Part shown: positions 17,050 through 24,705 of the stretch, in pieces
How positions within the stretch are numbered: the first letter of the stretch is position 1
How the letters are laid out: every line of letters starts with the position of its first letter
Translations under genes and position numbers: made by a program
Notes under the pieces: generated by a model
Database searches by the model: none
Told to the model about the DNA's origin: nothing
What the model saw: the letters and a program-made list of their open reading frames with translations, nothing else
Assembly: GCF_900102135.1 (NCBI RefSeq)
Contig: NZ_FMVJ01000003.1
Location: forward strand, 248,001 to 312,000
Source: Microvirga guangxiensis
Lineage (GTDB): Bacteria > Pseudomonadota > Alphaproteobacteria > Rhizobiales > Beijerinckiaceae
Length of the DNA: 64,000 bases
Direction of reading: 5' to 3'

Positions 17050-17882
17050 GGCTGGCGTCCCTCATGCGAGGGATCGAACGCGCGTCCGCGCATGGCAGAC
17101 GTCAGACGCCGCCAACCGTCGTAGAGCCCGCCCACCCCTGCGCTCCCTTCCAGCAGGGCGCGGAAACGCGCGGGATCGCGCGACTGCACGTCATCGCTCA
17201 GGCGGTCGAGCACCTTTGTCAGTTCACCATCGAGGCGCTGGAGACGCTCCGGGCGGGAGAGCTCAAGCAGCTCCCTGGCGCTCATCTGCGGGCCGAAGGC
17301 CATGAAGGCCTCCGCTCCACGCTCGAGCCAGAAGCCGTATTCGATGCCCAGAGGAATAATCGTGCTCTCAGGAGCGATCTCAACCAGTCGCGCAATGCCG
17401 GGTTTGAGATCAAGAGGACGCTCGCGCACATCGGAAAAGCGTCCCTGCGCTGTAATCCAGAGGGCGCGTTGGGGAGAAGACAGGATTTCAGCGCTCAGCC
17501 TCATGAAATCCGCAGCACCCCTGGTGCTGTGCAAATCCACGCCGAAAGCTCCGATGCGTCCGAAGACGCCGTAGCGCCGAAGCATCTCGGCATCGATAGG
17601 AGCGTAGCTTTCATATGCAGGGAAGAAATGGTCCGCGGCCAGGATGTAGATGGCTGCGTCCCACCATGCTGGATGATTGGAGTATATGATGACAGGACCG
17701 TTTCGCGGCACGGCTGGCAAGCCCCAGGGCGCGATCCGCAGCGCATTCATGTGTCGTCTGAAATAGCGACGGAAAACCTGCACCATGAAGCGGTGGATTG
17801 TTGCAGAGCGGCGCGCGACGGGGGAGGGCCCTGTCTGCCGGGGCAAACCTCGTCGTCCTGGCGCGCTGTCCCTGTCGTGCAT
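17046..17882 (-). CDS. PlsC-like acyltransferase of the carotenoid operon
   Basis: A 278-residue acyltransferase of the lysophospholipid acyltransferase superfamily. The catalytic H-x4-D motif is SNHPAWWDAAIY; a later block, ALWITAQGRFSD, takes the place of the usual EGTR and here has QGR. The N-terminus is Arg-rich with no membrane helix. Its ATG overlaps the upstream CrtI-like stop by one base (TGATG), and its stop overlaps the glycosyltransferase start. By context it may acylate the sugar of a glycosyl-carotenoid, as in staphyloxanthin-type pigments, rather than make phosphatidic acid; a general PlsC is encoded separately in this window. Confidence 0.82.
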   Translation of the reverse strand: MHDRDSAPGRRGLPRQTGPSPVARRSATIHRFMVQVFRRYFRRHMNALRIAPWGLPAVPRNGPVIIYSNHPAWWDAAIYILAADHFFPAYESYAPIDAEMLRRYGVFGRIGAFGVDLHSTRGAADFMRLSAEILSSPQRALWITAQGRFSDVRERPLDLKPGIARLVEIAPESTIIPLGIEYGFWLERGAEAFMAFGPQMSARELLELSRPERLQRLDGELTKVLDRLSDDVQSRDPARFRALLEGSAGVGGLYDGWRRLTSAMRGRAFDPSHEGRQP

Positions 17883-19417
17883 CAAGACGCGTTCCGTAAA
17901 TCTTCTGTCTTGAGATCGGTGTCGAGGGCATCGGCGGCGATCCAGCCGGACATCATCACCATCGGCATGCCGGGACCGGGATGCGCTGCCCCGCCCGCCA
18001 GATAAAGGCCGCGCACCTGTCGGCTGCGATTGCCCGGCTTGAAGGCGCCCATGAACTTGCCATGGCTCGCCAGCCCGTAGATCGCGCCGTTCAGGACCTT
18101 GTAGCGATCGTGGATGTCCTGCGGCGTCAGGTGCCGCTCGACGACGATGCGTTCCTCGATATCGTGCATCCCCGCCGTGCGTTTGAGCTTGTCGATGATC
18201 ACCTGCCGGTAGGCCGGGAGCATCTGCGACCAGTCGTGATGCGGTCTCAGATAAGGCGTGTGAACGAGAACGTAGAGCGCTTCGCCTCCTTCCGGCGCGA
18301 CGCTTGGGTCCGTTGCAGAGGGTGCCGCGAGATAGCAGGTCGGATCGGGCGCAGGCTCGCCACGGCGATAGATGTAGTCGAATTCCTCTTCCGGATCGCG
18401 CGAGAACACAAAATCGTGATGGAGGATGTGGTCGTAGCGTTTGTTGAGGCCCAGATAGAGCACCACCCCGGAGCAGGCGGGTTCGAAGTCCTTGCGCGCG
18501 TAATGCTCGCCCACCTCTCCGCCGACGAGTTCACGATAAGTGCGGATGGAATCCATGTTGGAGATGACGCTGTCATAGGCCGCCGTCTCGCCGTCTGCGA
18601 GAACAACGCCTTTCACCGCACCGTTCTCGATTTTGAGGGAAGCGACATCGGAGGCGGGCTTGAAGGTCGTGCCGAGCTCGGAGGCGAGCTTCATCAGCGC
18701 TTCGGCCACGGCACGTGTGCCGCCCATGGGATACCACACGCCGTCGGAGGCCTGCATATGGGCGATGGCGCAAAGTACCGCGGGCGAGCCGTAGGGCGAT
18801 GAACCTACATATTGCGTGAAGTGGTCGAGCATCTGCGCCAGCCGCTCGTCCTTCACCTTGGAACGGATGGTGCCGGCAACCGACGAGCCCATGCGCAGGG
18901 AGAGAACATCCCGCAAGGTCGCGGGATTCATGTTGGCGCGAATATTGATGGTGTCGAACAGATCCTCCACCGGCTTCCAGAAGAAGAAACGGTTGGAGAT
19001 GTCGTGAAGATGCGCCGAGATGTCCTGGAAGCGGCGATAGCCGTCGCCTGCGCCCTTGCCGGGTGCGAAGCGATCCATATCGTCCGCCATCGCATCGACG
19101 TTCTCCTGCAAGTCGATCCGCGTGCCGTCATCGAAGAAGCAGCGCCATTGCGGGTCTAGCCGTACGAGGTCCAGATAATCGGAGAGATTGCGCCCCGCCT
19201 CTGCGAAGATGCGCTCCAGAACGCGTGGCACTGTGAGGATCGTCGGCCCCATGTCGAACCGGAAGCCGTCTTCGTGCAACACCGCTGCTTTGCCGCCGAG
19301 CCAGGGATTCTTGTCGTAAAGCGTCACTTTATGGCCACGCGCCGCTGCCACGCAGGCCGCCGCCAGCCCACCCAGACCTCCACCGATCACGGCAACCGAA
19401 GCTCTTTGAGCGCTCAC
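17882..19417 (-). CDS. CrtI/CrtN/CrtP-type FAD-dependent carotenoid oxidoreductase
   Basis: 511 residues, typical length for carotenoid desaturases. The N-terminal FAD fold shows VIGGGLGGLAAACVAA and LGGKA; then DMGPTILTVP; the C-terminal flavin-binding signature is LYLAGGAAHPGPGMPMV. It acts on a polyene hydrocarbon at the membrane, inserting double bonds or oxidising a terminal methyl. The start is GTG with a strong GGGAGG site 6 bases upstream, which is why it is preferred over later ATGs. It is the second such enzyme in the operon and lies next to the acyltransferase and glycosyltransferase, so I lean towards a CrtP-like terminal oxidase role; this is inference from gene order only. Confidence 0.85.
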   Translation of the reverse strand: MSAQRASVAVIGGGLGGLAAACVAAARGHKVTLYDKNPWLGGKAAVLHEDGFRFDMGPTILTVPRVLERIFAEAGRNLSDYLDLVRLDPQWRCFFDDGTRIDLQENVDAMADDMDRFAPGKGAGDGYRRFQDISAHLHDISNRFFFWKPVEDLFDTINIRANMNPATLRDVLSLRMGSSVAGTIRSKVKDERLAQMLDHFTQYVGSSPYGSPAVLCAIAHMQASDGVWYPMGGTRAVAEALMKLASELGTTFKPASDVASLKIENGAVKGVVLADGETAAYDSVISNMDSIRTYRELVGGEVGEHYARKDFEPACSGVVLYLGLNKRYDHILHHDFVFSRDPEEEFDYIYRRGEPAPDPTCYLAAPSATDPSVAPEGGEALYVLVHTPYLRPHHDWSQMLPAYRQVIIDKLKRTAGMHDIEERIVVERHLTPQDIHDRYKVLNGAIYGLASHGKFMGAFKPGNRSRQVRGLYLAGGAAHPGPGMPMVMMSGWIAADALDTDLKTEDLRNAS

Positions 19418-19544
19418 GAATATCCTCCCAACGGATCTGAGCCATGGAGCATTGATCTCGAGGCTCTCAGGCTTGGTTTCATGGTCATGCGTCTGGCGCG
19501 GTCTGTGGCCTGAAGGCTTGGTTCTAGGAGGCGCAAAACACAGT

Positions 19545-20582
19545 TCAAGGTGACCTCCCGCTCACAGGACGGCGAGCGCAGATCATCCGCAGCATTCGTC
19601 CGCCTGGCGCGCGGATGACGGGATTGAACCCTGCTGCAACAAAGTGCGGCTTGATGCTGTCCATGCTGCGGGTGTGGCCGCCCCAGAGCAGGTTCTTCAG
19701 GCGGTTCACGGAGGAGGCGATGCCGTGGCCTTCGTCCGCAAGAACCGCGACGAGCAGCCATCCGCCCGGGCGAAGGCTGCGGAAGATCCGCCGGGCTGCC
19801 TCGCTCATCGCAGGATCCGATAAAAACATCTGCGGCAGGAAAGCGAGATCGAACGCTTCTTCGTCCTCGATGTGCTCGATGCGTTGACGGCGCAGGACGA
19901 TGCGCCCGTCAAGTCCGGCTTCCCGCACATGTCGCTCGCCGATGATGGCAGGGTGTTCGGCTGGTTCGAGCGCCGTTGCCGTGAGATGGGGAAAGGCTTG
20001 GCACAGGGTGATCGAAAGCCCGGCAGCGCCTGCGCCGACATCGAGCAGGCTTGCGCCCTGTCTTTCCAGGCATGTGACCAAGCCTGGCAGGAACTTGAGC
20101 TTGGGCAGAGCCTTTGCGGTCCAGAGCCGCGTCAGCGCTCCCTGCGCCTCGATGATGGCTTCATCCGTGTGCGTCCAGCCGTTCAAGGCCATGCGGCCAT
20201 CCCGGAGCCTTTCCCGAAAATCCTTCACCTGCAGAAGCGGAGCCTGCAGGGCGGCTTGGAGGACTTTGGCGCCGTCCTCCGTGGTGAAGGGCTGCAGGGC
20301 GGGAGCGGCGCGGATGCTATCGTCCTCACAGGTCGCAAGGCCAGCGCCAACCAGAACGTCCACAAGAGCTGCCGCGAGCCCAGGGTCGAGCGACAGGTTT
20401 TTGCTGATATCCTGGAGCGTCGAGGGAGATTCCAGATGTCGGACGACGCCGGCTTCGGAGCAGGCCGTCAGAGCATGCGCGAACCACAGCGCCTCGTCGG
20501 CCCGCTCCAGGAGGTCGAGGACCTCATTGGAACCTCGCCGAAGGATCGGTTGACTGGGTCTTCGCCAGGGGCGAAAGCCCAT
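19545..20582 (-). CDS. class I SAM-dependent methyltransferase (CrtF/O-methyltransferase-like)
   Basis: 345 residues. An N-terminal winged-helix-like dimerisation region (ALTACSEAGVVRHLE, ALVDVLVGAGLA) precedes a Rossmann methyltransferase domain with motif I LLDVGAGAAGLSI, acidic TALEPAE, and a late LRPGGWLLVAVL. This two-domain layout is shared with small-molecule O-methyltransferases including CrtF. The ATG was chosen because GGTGGAG lies 5 bases upstream; an in-frame GTG 45 bases earlier lacks a site. In this operon it may methylate a hydroxyl or a carboxyl end group of the carotenoid. Substrate unproven. Confidence 0.82.
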   Translation of the reverse strand: MGFRPWRRPSQPILRRGSNEVLDLLERADEALWFAHALTACSEAGVVRHLESPSTLQDISKNLSLDPGLAAALVDVLVGAGLATCEDDSIRAAPALQPFTTEDGAKVLQAALQAPLLQVKDFRERLRDGRMALNGWTHTDEAIIEAQGALTRLWTAKALPKLKFLPGLVTCLERQGASLLDVGAGAAGLSITLCQAFPHLTATALEPAEHPAIIGERHVREAGLDGRIVLRRQRIEHIEDEEAFDLAFLPQMFLSDPAMSEAARRIFRSLRPGGWLLVAVLADEGHGIASSVNRLKNLLWGGHTRSMDSIKPHFVAAGFNPVIRAPGGRMLRMICARRPVSGRSP

Positions 20583-20635
20583 GCGGTCTCCACCATGTGA
20601 GAGGAGGGCATAGGCTCGCCACAGCACGGCGGCAC

Positions 20636-21040
20636 CTATCGGAGCGGGATGACGATTGTCGTGGAGGGCTCTCTCACGACGATCCTGGCAGCTTCGAAGT
20701 TGGGCGGGCCGCGGCGTCCCACATCGTTCGAGAAACCATAGGGCTCACTAGGAAGACCGATGAAGTTGCGGTCGAGCTTTCCGTTCCCGTTAGTGTCGTG
20801 AAATACGGCAATGGAATAAGAGCCCGGCTTCACGTTTCTGAGTCGCAGCTCGACCGTGCCGGCCTTTGCTGCTCCCCGATCCCGATAAGGACAGGTAGCC
20901 TCCTCGAAGCTCGTGTCGCAGATGCCCGCATAGACCATGCCCTGCGCGGAACCGACGCCTTCTGCTCGAATGGTCAGCGTGGCCGCCTGAGGCGCGGACG
21001 CGGCGAAAGTGAAGAGCAAGACCCAACCGGCACGTCTCAT
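20636..21040 (-). CDS. DUF2141 family secreted protein
   Basis: 134 residues with a signal peptide (MRRAGWVLLFTFAASAPQA, cleavage after AQA-like residues) and a transthyretin-like beta-sandwich domain typical of DUF2141: LRNVKPGSYSIAVFHDTNGNGKLD with Asp/Asn-rich loop, and FIGLPSEPYGFSND. Quoted pieces together span the family signature. Function is unknown; the protein is exported to the periplasm. AGGAG lies 5-6 bases before the ATG. It sits 8 bases after the first CrtI-like gene, so it is part of the operon; a role in pigment handling would be guesswork. Confidence 0.85.
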   Translation of the reverse strand: MRRAGWVLLFTFAASAPQAATLTIRAEGVGSAQGMVYAGICDTSFEEATCPYRDRGAAKAGTVELRLRNVKPGSYSIAVFHDTNGNGKLDRNFIGLPSEPYGFSNDVGRRGPPNFEAARIVVREPSTTIVIPLR

Positions 21041-21048
21041 GATCTCTC

Positions 21049-22599
21049 CTACAATGTCGCTTCGCGGATGGTTTCGACTTCGGGTTCGGCTTCGCGCTCT
21101 CCCGACCGGCGGCGTTCACGATCCTCCAAGAGCAGGCGCGTGGTGATCCGCGCGCCTTCATAGATCACGGGCAGCCCGCTGCCGGGATGCGTGCCGCCGC
21201 CCACGAGATAGACGTTGCGCCCGAAGCGGTTATGAGGCCGGAAATAGAGCATCTGCGTAAGATTGTGCGCGAGGTTGAAGGTGGCGCCTTCGAACACGGA
21301 GAACTCATCCTGCCAGCCGCGCGGCGTTACCACGCGCTCAAAGCGGATGCGGCTTTCGATGTCGTTGAGCCCCAGAAGCTTGAGCCGCTCGAGTGCGAGC
21401 CTGCGATAGCGCGGCCCTTCCTTCTGCCAATCGATGTTGCAGCGCAGGTTCGGAACCGGCACGAGCACATAAAGACTTGTATGCCCCTTCGGCGCGAGCG
21501 AAGGGTCGCTCGCGCCTGCATGCTGCACATAAACTGAAGGCTCTTCGGACAGAATGCCTTCCGTAATTTCGCGAATGTTGCGCTCGTAATCCTTGGCGAG
21601 AAGAATCGTGTGGTGAGAAAGATCCCCAATATCGCCCTCGATACCGAGATAGAGCATGAAGGTCGAGCAGGAGAGCTTCGCGCGATCGAGCCTTTTATTC
21701 TTCCAACGTGGGCGCATGGCCTCTGGCACGAGACGGCGCATGGCATGGCCGAAATCGCCGTTGACGACGATGGAGCCAGCCGCGAAGCGTTCTCCTCCTG
21801 CCTCTACGCCGACGGCTTCACCATTGTCGTAAAGAATGCGGTCGACCGGCGTGTTCAGGCGAATATCGACGCCCATCTTGCGCGCAACATCCGCCATCGC
21901 TTCCGAGACGGCGCCGCAGCCTCCGATGGGATGGTAGACGCCATGTTCGTATTCGAGGAACGACAGGATCGTGAACAGGCTCGGGCACTGAAAGGGGGAC
22001 ATCCCGAGATATTTCGTCTGAAACGAAAAGGCGAGCCTTACGCGCGGGTCGGCGAAGTAGCGCTTCAGATCGTCGTTCACGTTTGAAAAGGGCCGCAGTT
22101 TCGGCAACGCCGCGAGCATGGCGGGCGAGACGAGATCGGCCGGAGAAGAGAAGGATTGCTCGAGGACTGGCCGGAAGGCTTCGAGCTTTGCTCGATTGTC
22201 ATCGAGAAACCGCCGGACATTGCGCGCATCCGCGGGTGCCAGACGGGCGATCTCCTGTTCGAGACGTCCGAGGTCGCCTGTCGCGCGAATCTCGCCCCCG
22301 CCCTCGAAGACGAGGTGATATTGCGGGTCGAGGCGCTTGAGCTCGACATGATCTTCCAAGCGCTCGCCGCACGCCTCGAAAATGTCCTTCAAGACCCGCG
22401 GGTAGAGAAAGAACGTGGGTCCGATATCGAACTTGTAGCCGCCCGGGGCATGGATTGTTCGCGTGCGGCCACCTACGGCAGGCTCACTTTCGAATATGGT
22501 GACGGGAATTCCTTCCCGTGCCAGCAGCATGGCGGATGCAAGCCCTCCCGGACCTGCGCCGACGATAGCCACCCGCGATGAGTGCGCGGCATTCGACAT
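21049..22599 (-). CDS. CrtI/CrtN-type FAD-dependent carotenoid desaturase, first gene of the operon
   Basis: 516 residues of the phytoene/dehydrosqualene desaturase family. Seen: AIVGAGPGGLASAMLLA, VGGRTRT, DIGPTFFLYP, the central YLGMSPFQCPSLF, and the C-terminal flavin motif VYLVGGGTHPGSGLPVI. It is the proximal gene of the nine-gene block, so by analogy with CrtN it may introduce the first double bonds into squalene, but specificity cannot be read from sequence here. The start is the ATG before SNAAHSS; the frame is open 45 bases upstream without a ribosome site. It lies behind a 300-base AT-rich control region. Confidence 0.85.
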   Translation of the reverse strand: MSNAAHSSRVAIVGAGPGGLASAMLLAREGIPVTIFESEPAVGGRTRTIHAPGGYKFDIGPTFFLYPRVLKDIFEACGERLEDHVELKRLDPQYHLVFEGGGEIRATGDLGRLEQEIARLAPADARNVRRFLDDNRAKLEAFRPVLEQSFSSPADLVSPAMLAALPKLRPFSNVNDDLKRYFADPRVRLAFSFQTKYLGMSPFQCPSLFTILSFLEYEHGVYHPIGGCGAVSEAMADVARKMGVDIRLNTPVDRILYDNGEAVGVEAGGERFAAGSIVVNGDFGHAMRRLVPEAMRPRWKNKRLDRAKLSCSTFMLYLGIEGDIGDLSHHTILLAKDYERNIREITEGILSEEPSVYVQHAGASDPSLAPKGHTSLYVLVPVPNLRCNIDWQKEGPRYRRLALERLKLLGLNDIESRIRFERVVTPRGWQDEFSVFEGATFNLAHNLTQMLYFRPHNRFGRNVYLVGGGTHPGSGLPVIYEGARITTRLLLEDRERRRSGEREAEPEVETIREATL

Positions 22600-22899
22600 G
22601 AAAAGCAAACCCCATAAAGAGAATGGCAAACGGGAGACCCGCAATTCAAGCCAACTAGAACAGGAAAATCAGCCGACTAGAGGTGGAGCTTTGAAGGTCG
22701 AAAGCTGGAGTAACTTCTCAGTGATAAGTGAAACTATATTCAGGCTATAGTTCCAGGGTAGAAGTCGTTCTCAGGCTATAGATTATGATTATCAGCATGC
22801 TCAAAAGTATGAATTTCCAAGGCGAGAATCTAATCGCCTTATTCTTGCCTTTTTAAAGATGAGCTTCACTTCCAATCAAAACGGAAGGGGAGACTATCT
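22600..22899. promoter_or_regulatory. divergent control region between the carotenoid operon and rlpA
   Basis: This 300-base A/T-rich gap separates the minus-strand carotenoid operon from plus-strand rlpA and must carry both promoters. It contains a direct repeat (listed separately). On the minus strand GGAAC (22754-22750) is followed after 15 bases by GTT; this resembles an EcfG promoter, but its spacer is two bases short, so I do not claim one. No PpsR-type TGT-N12-ACA palindrome was found. Confidence 0.5.
22740..22781. repeat. 11-bp direct repeat spaced three helical turns, candidate operator
   Basis: TCAGGCTATAG occurs at 22740-22750 and again, identically, at 22771-22781. The starts are 31 bases apart, close to three turns of B-DNA, so both copies face the same side of the helix. 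That geometry suits a regulator binding as spaced dimers between the two divergent transcription units. Confidence 0.5.
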
Positions 22900-23313
22900 T
22901 TGAAGAACATCCTCACCCGCGTGACAGCAATCGCGCCACTTCTGCTCGTTGCTGCATGCAATACGACTGCCTCCAACGATCCCACTGTCACGGGATCCAT
23001 CTCGCAAGCCAGCCTGGGTAAGGAGTTTCAGCGGGGCACCGCCTCCTGGTACGGCCCCGGATTCCACGGCCGGAAGACCGCCAGCGGCGAGCGTTTCAAC
23101 TCCAATGACATGACGGCAGCCCACCGGTCTCTGCCCTTTGGCACGCGGCTTCGGGTCGTCAATGAGTCGAACGGCCGCTCGGTGGTCGTGCGCGTCAACG
23201 ATCGTGGGCCTTTCGCCCATCGGCGCATCATCGATCTGGCGAAAGGGCCTGCTCAGGCTCTGGGTCTGACCTCCGCTGGCACAGGATATGTCTCCCTGCA
23301 CAGGCTCGATTAA
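22900..23313 (+). CDS. rlpA: RlpA-like double-psi beta-barrel lipoprotein
   Basis: 137 residues. A lipoprotein signal peptide ends in the lipobox LVAAC, and the mature protein is almost entirely the RlpA domain: GTASWYGPGFHGRKTASGE, FGTRLRVVN and VRVNDRGPF with the catalytic-type Asp, then RIIDLA. RlpA proteins are outer-membrane lipoproteins that act on or bind denuded peptidoglycan strands at the septum; this one lacks a SPOR domain, so it is a short form. The start is TTG with GGGGAG 8 bases upstream. Confidence 0.9.
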   Translation: MKNILTRVTAIAPLLLVAACNTTASNDPTVTGSISQASLGKEFQRGTASWYGPGFHGRKTASGERFNSNDMTAAHRSLPFGTRLRVVNESNGRSVVVRVNDRGPFAHRRIIDLAKGPAQALGLTSAGTGYVSLHRLD

Positions 23314-23385
23314 GGGTGCCAAGTTAGGCGCTTCTTAATTCCTTGCGGCGATTCTTGGCTCGATTCGGGACCAAGGGTTGCTTAC

Positions 23386-23742
23386 ATGGAATCGAGATCG
23401 TCTCAGGCGACGAACGTCATCCGCTTTCCGGGCGCACGCTCGTCGGCCAATTCCCGCCGCGATCAGAAGAGCCTTATGGATGCGGTTTATGCCGCAGGCT
23501 CCCTGCCGATTGCGGCAGATGATCGGGCAACCAAAGATATGGCGACCCGGCTCAATATCTTCGGCTTTGTTGTCATCGACGAGGTTCAGACGGATGGGAC
23601 GGCGCGCCGCTTGCGTCCCTCGGAAGCCTTCCAATCGGCGAATCAGCATCCATGGCGCGTTTCGAAGCCTTCGGGCTGCTATCGGGTCGATGACGCCTGG
23701 CCGGAAACGGATCAGGATCTGTTCGCCGCTCTTCTCGCCTGA
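23386..23742 (+). CDS. small hypothetical protein with NVIRFPGAR N-terminus
   Basis: 118 residues, soluble, starting near the segment TNVIRFPGARS that recurs at the N-terminus of small rhizobial proteins. A second overlapping frame of similar length exists; I prefer this one because it has a balanced composition, while the other is Arg/Ser-rich as in shadow frames. The C-terminal half has Trp and Tyr residues (HPWRVSKPSGCYRVDDAWP). No known function. It stands alone between rlpA and the next small gene. Confidence 0.65.
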   Translation: MESRSSQATNVIRFPGARSSANSRRDQKSLMDAVYAAGSLPIAADDRATKDMATRLNIFGFVVIDEVQTDGTARRLRPSEAFQSANQHPWRVSKPSGCYRVDDAWPETDQDLFAALLA

Positions 23743-23838
23743 CCGCTAGGCTCGCCTTTTCCTGCGCCTGAACTATGTCCTGCCGCATAGCAGGCTCGCA
23801 TGAGCCTCCAGGTTCTTTACGAGTGCAGGATTGACGCA

Positions 23839-24144
23839 ATGCATCTGGTGCAGATTCTTCTGCCGCTAAATGACAATGCTGGCCGCCGCTTCGATGGAAA
23901 GGCCTACGGTCGCGTCCGCAGCGAGTTGTCGGAGCGATTCGGCGGCATCACGAGCTTCACCCGCGCGCCTGCCGAAGGCGTCTGGAAGGAAGGCGGCCAC
24001 ACCACCCACGACGATATCGTGGTGTTCGAGGTAATGGCCCGCGAATTGGATCATTCCTGGTGGGAGAACTACCGCGCCGAGCTGGAGCGCCGCTTCCAGC
24101 AGGAGGCTATCGTGATCCGCGCGATCAAGGTTGAAATGCTCTAA
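23839..24144 (+). CDS. small conserved hypothetical protein (101 aa)
   Basis: A soluble alpha/beta protein, MHLVQILLPLNDN at the start and QEAIVIRAIKVEML at the end, with a central FGGITSFTRAPAEG segment. The pattern of a short ferredoxin-like fold (beta-alpha-beta with an edge strand) is suggested, but no family is claimed. The internal ATG is chosen because AGGA lies 8 bases upstream; an ATG 39 bases earlier is open but lacks a site. It lies 56 bases before the PHA-granule-region gene. Confidence 0.7.
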   Translation: MHLVQILLPLNDNAGRRFDGKAYGRVRSELSERFGGITSFTRAPAEGVWKEGGHTTHDDIVVFEVMARELDHSWWENYRAELERRFQQEAIVIRAIKVEML

Positions 24145-24200
24145 CGGCGGAACCTCAGCCGTGCTGCTTCGCTTGTTGTTTCGGATAGCGGAGTATCCTC

Positions 24201-24512
24201 ATGTCAAAACCTCTCATCGTCACTATCCCCCATAACCTCGGCAAGGCCGAGGCTCTGCGCAGGCTGCAAGGCGGCATGAGCGGCCTGAAATCCCAATTCG
24301 GCGACAAGATCGCGTCCATCGATGAAAGCTGGACCGGTGACCGCATGGATTTTCGTGTGGGTGCCATGGGTCAGAACGTGAGCGGCAACGTGCAGGTGAT
24401 GGACGAACAGGTGCGCGTGGAAGTGCAGTTGCCATGGATCTTAGCGATGATCGCCGAGAAGGCTAAGACTTTCATCCAAAAGCAGGGAACGCTGATGCTA
24501 GAGAAGAAGTGA
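24201..24512 (+). CDS. polyhydroxyalkanoic acid system family protein (PHA_gran_rgn)
   Basis: 103 residues resembling the PHA_gran_rgn family: an N-terminal IVTIPHNLGKAEALRRLQGG, a beta-rich centre with FRVGAMGQNVSGNVQV, and a C-terminal helix with WILAMIAEKAKTFI. Such proteins are found near polyhydroxyalkanoate granule genes, and their molecular role is unknown. No phasin or PHA synthase gene lies close by in this window. GGAG is 7 bases before the ATG. Confidence 0.82.
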   Translation: MSKPLIVTIPHNLGKAEALRRLQGGMSGLKSQFGDKIASIDESWTGDRMDFRVGAMGQNVSGNVQVMDEQVRVEVQLPWILAMIAEKAKTFIQKQGTLMLEKK

Positions 24513-24558
24513 TACGCACGGTCAGCTTGAATAGTTGTTCACAAACATGAACGTAGAT

Positions 24559-24583
24559 GGAACCAAATTGCACCGACTGCGTT
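24559..24583 (+). promoter_or_regulatory. EcfG-type (general stress response) promoter
   Basis: GGAAC (24559-24563), a 16-base spacer, then CGTT (24580-24583): an exact match to the alphaproteobacterial EcfG/SigT consensus GGAAC-N16-CGTT. It lies 122 bases before the glycosyltransferase start codon on the same strand, with no gene between, so it should drive the glycosyltransferase-glf-GH1 unit under stress. Confidence 0.75.
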
Positions 24584-24705
24584 GATTAAACGATTGCGCC
24601 CGCGACCCATCTCCGGAGCGCTTCACTAAAGTCATCGCATTATTCGCCCCGGACCGTGATTTTCCGTCCGTTCGTGACAACACATCTATTCTTGAGGATC
24701 GCGCT

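Noticed and set aside
17046..17882. Pseudogene call for the operon acyltransferase because it lacks EGTR
   Set aside because: The frame is intact, overlaps both neighbours precisely, and keeps the catalytic H-x4-D; QGR at the EGTR position may reflect a different acceptor.
22733..22754. EcfG promoter for the carotenoid operon
   Set aside because: GGAAC and GTT are present on the minus strand, but the spacer is two bases shorter than the accepted length.
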